Shown: one piece after another, positions 54,704-64,000 of the stretch
Numbering within the stretch: position 1 is the first letter of the stretch
Layout of the letters: every line of letters begins with the position of its first letter
Assembly (NCBI GenBank): GCA_964036045.1
Contig: OZ038382.1
Location: forward strand, 154,410,265-154,474,264
Source of the DNA: Eutreptiella sp. 'Long Island Sound 2002'
Taxonomy: Eukaryota; Euglenozoa; Euglenophyceae; Eutreptiales; Eutreptiaceae
Reading direction: 5' to 3'
Length of the DNA: 64,000 nucleotides
Translations under genes and position numbers: made by a program
Notes under the pieces: model-generated
Databases searched by the model: none
The model's input: only the letters and a program-made list of their open reading frames with translations
Told to the model about the DNA's origin: nothing

Positions 54704-57700
54704 GGTATTTTTCCTTCCCCCGCACAGCGGCGGTTACACCTGAGTCCTTCCGGTCCAGCCTGGGCTGCGGATGGATAGGGACGCCCCGTGGGTTCGTCAG
54801 GTATTTTTCCTTCCCCCACACAGCGGCGGTTACACCCGAGTCCCTCCGGTCCAGCCTGGGCCGCGGGGGGATAGGGACGCCCCGTGGGTTCGTCAGGTAT
54901 TTTTCCTTCCCCCACACAGCAGCGGTTACACCCGAGTCCCTCCGGTCCAGCCTGGGCCGCGGAGGGATAGGGACGCCCCGTGGGTTGTCAGGTATTTTTC
55001 CTTCCCCCACACAGCGGCGGTTACACCCGAGTCCCTCCGGTCCAGCCTGGGCCGCGGGGGGATAGGGACGCCCCGTGGGTTCGTCAGGTATTTTTCCTTC
55101 CCCCACACAGCGGCGGTTACACCCGAGTCCCTCCGGTCCAGCCTGGGCCGCGGGGGGATAGGGACGCCCCGTGGGTTCGTGAGGTATTTTTCCTTCCCCC
55201 ACACAGCAGCGGTTACACCCGAGTCCCTCCGGTCCAGCCTGGACCGCGGACGGACAGGGACGCCCCGTGGGTTCGTCAGGTATTTTTCCTTCCCCCACAC
55301 AGCGGCGGTTACACCCGAGTCCCTCTATTCCAGTCTGGGCCGTGGAGGGATAGGGACGCCCCGTGGGTTGTCAGGTATTTTTCCTTCCCCCACACAGCGG
55401 CGGTTACACCCGAGTCCCTCCGGTCCAGCCTGGGCCGCGGAGGGATGGGGACGCCCCGTGGGTTGTCAGGTATTTTACCTACCCCCACACAGCGGCGGTT
55501 ACACCCGAGTCCCTCCGGTCCAGCCTGGGCCGCGGGGGGATAGGGACGCCCCGTGGGTTCGTCAGGTATTTTTCCTTCCCCCACACAGCGGCGGTTACAC
55601 CCGAGTCCCTCCGGTCCAGCCTGGGCCGCGGGGGGATAGGGACGCCCCGTGGGTTCGTCGGGTATTTTTCCTTCCCCCGCACAGCGGCGGTTACACCCGA
55701 GTCCCTCCGGTCCAGCCTGGGACGTGGGGGGATAGGGACGCCCCCTGGGTTGTTAGGTATTTTTCCTTCCCCCACACAGCGGCAGTTACACCCGAGTCCC
55801 TCCGGTCCAGCCTGGGCCGTGGAGGGATGGGCACGCCCCGTGGGTTGTCAGGTATTTTACCTACCCCCGCACAGCGGCGGTTACACCCGAGTCCCTCCGG
55901 TCCAGCCTGGGCCGCGGCGGGATAGTGACGCCCCGTGGGTTCTTCGGGTATTTTTCCTTCCCCCACACAGCGGCGGTTACACTCGAGTCCCTCCGGTCCA
56001 GCCTGGGCCGCGGGGGGATAGGGACGCCCCGTGGGTTCGTCAGGTATTTTTCCTTCCCCCACACAGCGGCGGTTACACCCGAGTCCCTCCGGTCCAGTTT
56101 GGGCCGCGGAGGGATAGGGACGCCCCGTGGGTTGTCAGGTATTTTTCCTTCCCCCACACACCGGCGGTTACACCCGAGTCCCTCCGGTCCAGCCTGGGCC
56201 GCGGAGGGATAGGGACGCCCCTTGGGTTCGTCAGGTATTTTGCCTTTCCCCACACAGCGGCGGTTACCCTGATCCCTCCGGTCCAGCTTGGGCTGCGGAG
56301 GGATAGGGACGCCCCGTGGGTTGTCAGGTATTTTTCCTTCCCCCACACAGCGGCGGTTACACCCGAGTCCCTCCGGTCCAGCTCGGGCCGCGGGGGGATA
56401 GGGACGCCCCGTGGGTTCGTCAGGTATTTTTCCTACCCCCACACAGCGGCGGTTACACCCGAGTCCCTCCGGTCCAGCCTGGGCCGCGGGGGGATAGGGA
56501 CGCCTCGTGGGTTCGTCAGGTATTTTTCCTTCCCCCACACAGCGGCGGTTACACCCGAGTCCCTCCGGTCCAGCCTGGGCCCCGGAGGGATAGGGACGCC
56601 CCGTGGGTTCGTCAGGTATTTTTCCTTCCCCCACACAGCGGCGGTTACACTTGAGTCCCTCCGGTCCAGCCTGGGCCGCGGAGGGATAGGGACGCCCCGT
56701 GGGTTGTCAGGTATTTTTCCTTCCCCCACACAGCGGCGGTTACACCCGAGTCCCTCCGGTCCAGCCTGGGCCGCGGGGGGATAGGGACGCCCCGTGGGTT
56801 CGTCGGGTAATTTTCCTTCCCCCACACAGCGGCGGCTACACCCGAGTCCCTCCGGTCCAGCCTGGGCCGCGGAGGGATAGGGACGCCCCGTGGGTTCGTC
56901 AGGTATTTCACCTTCCCCCACACAGCGGCGGTTACACCCGAGTCCCTCCGGTCCAGCACGGGCCGCGGGGGGATAGGGACGCCCCGTGGGTTCGTCAGGT
57001 ATTTTACCTACCCCCACACAGCGGCGGTTACACCCGAGTCCCTCCGGTCCAGCCTGGGCCGCGGAGGGATAGGGACGCCCTGAGGGTTCGTCAGGTATTT
57101 TTCCTTCCCCCACACAGCGGCAGTTACACCCGAGTCCCTCCGGTCCAGCCTGGGCCGCGGAGGGATAGGGACGCCCCGTGGGTTCGTCAGGTATTTTTCC
57201 TTCCCCCACACAGCGGCGGTTACACCCGAGTCCCTCCGGTCCAGTCTGGGCCGCGGAGGGATAGGGACGCCCCGTGGGTTGTCAGCGATTTTTCCCTCCC
57301 CCACACAGCGGCGGTTACACCCGAGTTCCTCCGGACCAGCCTGGGCCGCGGGGGGATAGGGACGCCCCGTGGGTTCGTCTGGTATTTTTCCTTCCCCCAC
57401 ACAGCGGCGCTTACACCCGAGTCCCTCCGGTCCAGCCTGGGCCGCGGAGGGATAGGGACGCCCCGAGGGTTCGTCAGGTATTTTTCCTTCCCCCACACAG
57501 CGGCAGTTACACCCGAGTTCCTCCGGTCCAGCCTGGGCCGCGGGGGGATAGGGACGCCCCGTGGGTTCGTCAGGTATTTTTCCTTCCCCCACACGGCAGC
57601 GGTTACACCTGAGTCCCTCTGGTCCAGCTTTGGCTGCGGAGGGATAGGGACGCCCCGTGGGTTCGTCAGGAATTTTTCCTACCCCCACACAGCGGCGGTT

Positions 57701-60700
57701 ACACCCGAGTCCCTCCGGTCCAGCCTGGGCAGCGGGGGGATAGGGACGCCCCGTGGGTTCGTCAGGTATTTTTCCTTCCCCCACACAGCGGCGGTTACAC
57801 CCGAGTCCCTCCGGTCCAGCCTGGGCCGCGGAAGGATAGGGACGCCCCGTGGGTTCGTCAGGTGTTTTTCCTTCCCCCACACAGCGGCGGTTACACCCGA
57901 GTCCCTCCGGTCCAGCCTGGGCCGCGGGGGGATAGGGACGCCCCGTGGGTTCGTCAGGTAATTTTCCTTCCCCCACACAGCGGCGGCTACACCCGAGTCC
58001 CTCCGGTCCAGCCTGGGCCGCGGAGGGATAGGGACGCCCCGTGGGTTCGTCAGGTATTTTACCTTCCGCCACACAGCGGCGGTTACACCCGAGTCCCTCT
58101 GGTCCAGCCTGGGCCACGGGGGGATAGGGACGCCTCGTGGGTTCGTCAGGTATTTTACCTACCCCCACACAGCGGCGGTTACACCCGAGTCCCTCCGGTC
58201 CAGCCTGGGCCGCGGAGGGATAGGGACGCCCCGAGGGTTCGTCAGGTATTTTTCCTTCCCCCACACAGCGGCTGTTACACCCGAGTCCCTCCGCTCGAGC
58301 CTGGGCCGCGGGGTGATTGGGACGCCCCGTGGGTTCGTCGGGTATTTTTCCTTCCCACGCACAGCGGCGGTTACACCCGAGTCCCTCTGGTCCAGCCTGG
58401 GCCACGGGGGGATAGGGACGCCCCGTGGGTTCGTCAGGTATTTTTCCTTCCCCCACACAGCGGCTGTTACACCCGAGTCCCTCCGGTCCAGCCTCGGCCG
58501 CGGGATGATTGGGACGCCCCGTGGGTTCGTCAGGTATTTTCCTTCCCCCGCACAGCGGCGGTTACACCTGAGTCCCTCCGGTCCAGCCTGGGCCGCGGGG
58601 GATAGGGACGCCCCGTGGGTTCGTCAGGTATTTTTCCTTCCCCCACACAGCGGCGGTTACACCCGAGTCCCTCCGGTCCAGCCTGGGCCGCGGGGGGGTA
58701 GGGACGCCCCGTGGGTTCGTCAGGTAATTTTCCTTCCCCCAGACAGCGGCAGCTACACCCGAGTCCCTCCGGTCCAGCCTGGGCCGCAGGGGGATAGGGA
58801 CGCCCCGTGGGTTCGTCAGGTATTTTACCTACCCCCACACAGCGGCGGTTACCCCCGAGTCCCTCCGGTCCAGCCTGGGCCGCGGAGGGATAGGGACGCC
58901 CCGAGGGTTCGTCAGGTATTTTTCCTTCCCCCACACAGCGGCAGTTACACCCGAGTTCCTCCGGTCCAGCCTGGGCCGCGGAGGGATAGGGACGCCCCGT
59001 GGGTTCGTCAAGTATTTTTCCTTCCCCCACACAGCGGCGGTTACACCCGAGTCCCTCCGGTCCAGTTTGGGCCGCGGAGGGATAGGGACGCCCCCTGGGT
59101 TGTCAGGTATTTTTCCTTCCCCCACACAGCGGCGGTTACACCCGAGTTCCGCCGGTCCAGCCTGGGCCGCGGGGGGATAGGGACGCCCCGTGGGTTCGTC
59201 AGGTATTTTTCCTTCCCCCACACAGCGGCGGTTACACCTGAGTCCCTCCGGTCCAGCCTTGGCTGCGGAGGGATAGGGACGCCCCGTGGGTTCGTCACGT
59301 ATTTTTCCTACCCCCACACAGCGGCGGTTACACCCGAGTCCCTCCGGTCCAGCCTGGGCCGCGGAGGGATAGGGACGCCCCGTGGGTTCGTCAGGTATTT
59401 TTCCTTCCCCCGCACAGCGGCGGTTACACCCGAGTCCCTCCGGTCCAGCCTGGGCCGCGGAGGGATAGGGACGCCCCGTGGGTTCGTCAGGTATTTTTCC
59501 TTCCCCCACACAGCGGCGGTTACACCCGAGTCCCTCCGGTCCAGCCTGGGCCACGGGGGGATAGGGACGCCCCGTGGGTTCGTCAGGTAATTTTCCTTCC
59601 CCCACACAGCGGCGGCTACACCCCAGTCCCTCCGGTCCAGCCTGGGCCGCGGAGGGATAGGGACGCCCCGTGGGTTCGTCAGGTATTTTTCCTTCCCCCA
59701 CACAGCAGCGGTTACACCCGAGTCCCTCTGGTCCAGCCTGGGCCACGGGGGGATAGGGACGCCCTGTGGCTTCGTCGGGTATTTTTCCTTCCCCCACACA
59801 GCGGCGGTTACACCCGAGTCCCTCCGGTCCAGTCTAGGCAGCGGAGGGATAGGGACGCCCCGTGGGTTGTCAGGTATTTTTCCTTCCCCCACACGGCGGC
59901 GGTTACACCCGAGTCCCTCCGGTCCAGCCTGAGCCGCGGGGGGATAGGGACGCCCCGTGGGTTTGTCAGGTATTTTGCATTTCCCCACACAGCGGCGGTT
60001 CCACCCGAGTCCCTCCGGTCCAGCCTTGGCCGCGGAGGGATAGGGACGCCCCATGGGTTGTCAGGTATTTTTCCTTCCCCCACACAGCGGCGGTTACCCC
60101 CGAGTCCCTCCGGTCCAGCCTGGGCCGCGGAGGGATAGGGACGCCCCGTGGGTTCGTCAGGTATTTTTCCTTCCCCCACACAGCGGCGGTTACACCTGAG
60201 TCCCTCCGGTCCAGCCTGGGCTGCGGATGGATAGGGACGCCCCGTGGGTTCGTCAGGTATTTTTCCTTCCCCCACACAGCGGCGGTTAGACGCGAGTCCC
60301 TCCGGTCCAGCCTGGGCCGCGGGGGGATAGGGACGCCCCGTGGGTTCGTCGGGTATTTTTCCTTCCCCCACACAGCGGCTGTTACACCCGAGTCCCTCCG
60401 GTCCAGCCTGGGCCGCGGAGGGATAGAGACGCCCCGTGGGTTCGTCAGGTATTTTTCCTTCCCCGCACAGCGGCGGTTACACCCGAGTCCCTCCGGTCCA
60501 GCCTGGGCCGCGGAGGGATAGGGACGCCCCGTGGGTTCGTCAGGTATTTTTCTTTCCCCCACACAGCGGCGGTTACACCCGAGTCCCTCCGGTCCAGCCT
60601 GGGCCGCGGGGGGATAGGGACGCCCCCCGGGTTCGTCAGGTATTTTTCTTTCCCCCACACAGTGGCGGTTACACCCGAGTCCCTCCGGTCCAGCCTGGGC

Positions 60701-63700
60701 CGCGGGGGGATAGGGACGCCCCGTGGGTTCGTCAGGTATTTTTCCTTCCCCCACACAGCGGCGGTTAAACCCGAGTCCCTCAGGTCCAGACTGGGCCGCA
60801 GGGGGATAGGGACGCCCCGTGGGTTCGTCAGGTAATTTTCCTTCCCCCACACAGCGGCGGTTACACCCGAGTCCCTCCGGTCCACCCTGGGGGGTAGGTA
60901 AAATACCTGACGAACCCACGGGACGTCCCTATCCCCCCGCGGCCCAAGCTGGACCGGAGGGACTCGGGTGTAACCGCCGCTCTGTGGGGGTAGGTAAAAT
61001 ACCCGACGAACCCACGGGACGTCCCTATCCCTCCGCGGCCCATACTGGACCGGAGGGACTCAGGTGTAACCGCCGCTGTGTGGGGGTAGGTAAAATACCT
61101 GACAAGCCCACGGGGCGTCCCTATCCCCCCACGGCCCAGACTGGACCGGAGGGACCACACAGCGGCGGTTACACCCGAGTCCCTCCGGTCCAGCCTGGGC
61201 CGCGGAGGGATAGGGACGCCCCGTGGGTTCGTCAGGTATTTTACCTTCCCCCACACAGCGGCGGTTACACCCGAGTCCCTCCGGTCCAGCCTGGGCCGCG
61301 GGGGGATAGGGACGCCCCGTGGGTTCGTCAGGTATTTCTCCTTCCCCCACACAGCGGCGGTTACACCCGAGTCCATCCGGTCCAGTCTGGGCCGCGGAGG
61401 GATAGGGACGCCCCGTGGGTTCGTCGGGTATTTTTCCTTCCCCCACACAGCGGCTGTTACACCCGAGTCCCTCCGGTCCAGCCTGGGCTGCGGATGGATA
61501 GGGACGCCCCGTGGGTTCGTCAGGTATTTTTCCTTCCCCCACACAGCGGCGGTTACACCCGTAGGGACGCCCCGTGGGTTCGTCACGTATTTTTCCTACC
61601 CCCACACAGCGGCGGTTACACCCGAGTCCCTCCGGTCCAGCCTGGGCCGCGGGGGGATAGGGACACCTCGTGGGTTCGTCGGGTATTTTTCCTTTCCCCA
61701 CACAGCGGCTGTTACACCCGAGTCCCTCCGGTCCAGCCTGGGCCGCGGAGGGATAGAGACGCCCCGTGGGTTCGTCAGGTATTTTTCCTTCCCCCACACA
61801 GCGGCGGTTACACCCGAGTCCCTCCGGTCCAGCCTGGGCCGCGGAGGGATAGGGACGCCCCGTGGGTTCGTCAGGTATTTTTCTTTTCCCCACACAGCGG
61901 CGGTTACACCCGAGTCCCTCCGGTCCAGCCTGGGCTGCGGGGGGATAGGGACGCCCCCCGGGTTCGTCAGGTATTTTTCCTTCCCCCACACAGCGGCGGT
62001 TACACCTGAGTCCCTCCGGTCCAGCCTTGGCCGCGGAGGGATAGGGACGCCCCGTGGGTTGTCAGGTATTTTTCCTTCCCCCACACAGCGGCGGTTACAC
62101 CCGAGTCCCTCCGGTCCAGCCTGGGCCGCGGAGGGATAGGGACGCCCCGTGGGTTCGTCAGGTATTTTTCCTTCCCCCACACAGCGGCGGTTACACCTGA
62201 GTCCCTCCGGTCCAGCTTGGGCTGCGGATGGATAGGGACGCCCCGTGGGTTCGTCAGGTATTTTTCCTTCCCCCACACAGCGGCGGTTAGACGCGAGTCC
62301 CTCCGGTCCAGCCTGGGCCGCGGGGGGATAGGGACGCCCCGTGGGTTCGTCGGGTATTTTTCCTTCCCCCACACAGCGGGTGTTACACCCGAGTCCCTCC
62401 GGTCCAGCCTGGGCCGCGGAGGGATAGAGACGCCCCGTGGGTTCGTCAGGTATTTTTCCTTCCCCCACACAGCGGCGGTTACACCCGAGTCCCTCCGGTC
62501 CAGCCTGGGCCGCGGAGGGATAGGGACGCCCCGTGGGTTCGTCAGGTAATTTTCCTTCCCCCACACAGCGGCGGTTACACCCGAGTCCCTCCGGTCCAGC
62601 CTGGGCCGCGGAGGGATAGGGACGCCCCGTGGGTTCGTCAGGTATTTTTCTTTCCTCCACACAGCGGCGGTTACACCAGAGTCCCTCCGGTCCAGCCTGG
62701 GCCGCGGGGGGATAGGGACGCCCCGTGGGTTCGTCAGGTATTTTTGCTTCCCCCACACAGCGGCGGTTACACCCGAGTCCCTCCGGTCCAGCCTGGGCCG
62801 CGGGGGGATAGGGACGCCCCGTGGGTTCGTCAGGTATTTTTCCGATCCCCACACAGCGGCGGTTACACCCGAGTCCCTCCGGTCCAGCCTGGGCCGCGGA
62901 GGGATAGGGACGCCCCGTGGGTTCGTCAGGTATTTCTCCTTCCCCCACACAGCGGCGGTTACACCTGAGTCCCTCCGGTCCAGCCTGGGCCGCAGGGGGA
63001 TAGGGACGCCCCGTGGGTTCGTCAGGTATTTTTCCTTCCCCCACACAGCGGCGGTTACACCCGAGTCCCTCCGGTCCAGCCTGGGCCGCGGAGGGATAGG
63101 GACGCCCCGTGGGTTCGTCAGGTATTTCTCCTTCCCCCACACAGCGGCGGTTACACCCGAGTCCCTCCGGTCCAGCCTGAGCCGCGGGGGGATAGGGACG
63201 CCCCGTGGGTTCGTCAGGTATTTTGCCTTTCCCCACACAGCGGCGGTTACACCCGAGTCCCTCCGGTCCAGCTTGGGCCGCGGGGGGATAGGGACGCCCC
63301 GTGGGTTCGTCAGGTATTTTTCCTTCCCCCACACAGCGGCGGTTACACCCGAGTCCCTCCGGTCCAGCCTGGGCCGCGGAGGGATAGGGACGCCCCGTGG
63401 GTTCGTCAGGTATTTTTCTTTTCCCCACACAGCGGCGGTTACACCCGAGTCCCTCCGGTCCAGCCTGGGCTGCGGGGGGATAGGGACGCCCCCCGGGTTC
63501 GTCAGGTATTTTTCCTTCCCCCACACAGCGGCGGTTACACCTGAGTCCCTCCGGTCCAGCCTGGGCCGCGGGGGGATAGGGACGCCCCGTGGGTTTGTCG
63601 GGTATTTTGCCTTTCCCCACACAGCGGCGGTTCCACCCGAGTCCCTCTGGTCCAGCCTTGGCCGCGGAGGGATAGGGACGCCCCGTGGGTTGTCAGGTAT

Positions 63701-64000
63701 TTTTCCTTCCCCCACACAGCGGCGGTTACCCCCGAGTCCCTCCGGTCCAGCCTGGGCCGCGGAGGGATAGGGACGCCCCGTGGGTTCGTCAGGTATTTTT
63801 CCTTCCCCCACACAGCGGCGGTTACACCCGAGTCCCTCCGGTCCAGCCTGGGCTGCGGATGGATAGGGACGCCCCGTGGGTTCGTCAGGTATTTTTCCTT
63901 CCCCCACACAGCGGCGGTTACACCCGAGTCCCTCCGGTCCAGCCTGGGCCGCGGGGGGATAGGGACGCCCCGTGGGTTCGTCGGGTATTTTTCCTTCCCC
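54704..64000 (+). repeat. 96-bp satellite array, about 97 copies, runs off the window
   Basis: The unit reads GGTATTTTTCCTTCCCCC, ACACAGCGGCGGTTACACCC, GAGTCCCTCCGGTCCAGCC, TGGGCCGCGGGGGGATAGGG, ACGCCCCGTGGGTTCGTCA. The period is 96 bp, or 95 where the C of TTCGTCA is missing. Copies differ at a handful of sites that vary together (for example TTTTACCTACC for TTTTTCCTTCC, GGAGGG for GGGGGG, CGGCTG for CGGCGG). Since 96 is divisible by three, several frames on both strands stay open for hundreds of codons, giving 32-residue periodic Pro/Gly/Arg-rich texts. No promoter or other coding sign exists. A subtelomeric or centromeric satellite is plausible, but no telomere repeat is seen. Confidence 0.95.
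60890..61155 (-). repeat. Inverted block inside the satellite
   Basis: About 2.8 units run in the reverse direction. They begin GGGGGTAGGTAAAATACC after a unit cut at TCCACCCTGG and end at GGACCGGAGGGAC, where forward units resume with CACACAGCGG. The inverted units share the TATTTTACCTACC variant and a GGACGTCCC change rare in forward units. Confidence 0.9.

Noticed and set aside
54771-64000. Long open frames (up to 674 codons) in the satellite on both strands
   Set aside because: They follow from a 96-bp period without stops, and 95-bp units shift the frame repeatedly. There is no start context, promoter or domain.

Overview
The window is nuclear DNA from a eukaryote. Genes are broken into small exons with GT...AG junctions and introns of up to 2.5 kb. 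Tandem and dispersed repeats fill most of the rest, and there are no operons, ribosome-binding sites or bacterial-type genes. An Ariadne-type RBR ubiquitin ligase whose repeats look plant-like, a complete VPS4, and a Penelope-like retroelement of the kind with an N-terminal GIY-YIG domain together suggest an alga or other protist. Nothing fixes the species, and the green-lineage link is inference.

Layout. 1-4,100: two related copies of a composite repeat, including an 84-bp tandem repeat and a 259-bp insertion at 2,919-3,177 whose empty site can be read nearby. 4,348-10,751: a roughly 6.4-kb DNA transposon with inverted ends and a decayed multi-exon gene. Its introns carry the same palindromic words (CTAACTAGTTAG, TTATCGCG) as its ends, and one intron is filled by a 43-bp minisatellite. 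12,619-21,347 (minus): at least eight exons of an Ariadne-family ligase, including a 23-nt microexon. 21,694-25,240 (minus): three exons of a coiled-coil protein, one with an in-frame TAG. 26,283-26,378 (minus): a possible Lys-rich last exon. 28,635-28,707 (minus): a tRNA-like cloverleaf. 29,192-32,091: a GIY-YIG/reverse-transcriptase retroelement broken by one frameshift in a run of nine Cs. 33,413-34,336 (minus): an unidentified decayed coding block. 35,175-46,120: a complete seven-exon VPS4 AAA-ATPase gene. 50,231-50,659: a small protein with a C-terminal membrane anchor. 51,500-53,660: long (TG)n, (GA)n and GGGC-rich repeats. 53,660-54,700: a degenerate repeat of about 80 bp. 54,704 to the window end: about 97 copies of a 96-bp GC-rich satellite, with one inverted block at 60,890-61,155.

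VPS4 (ESCRT-III disassembly) and the Ariadne ligase (ubiquitin transfer onto cullin-bound and other targets) are ordinary host genes. The two mobile elements are separate lineages, and both show frame breaks at runs of nine Cs, so assembly error and decay cannot be told apart here. The most unusual material is the transposon whose introns repeat its own terminal motifs, the permuted retroelement, and the 96-bp satellite, each unit of which contains a 23-nt GT-pyrimidine-AG block that looks like a micro-intron.
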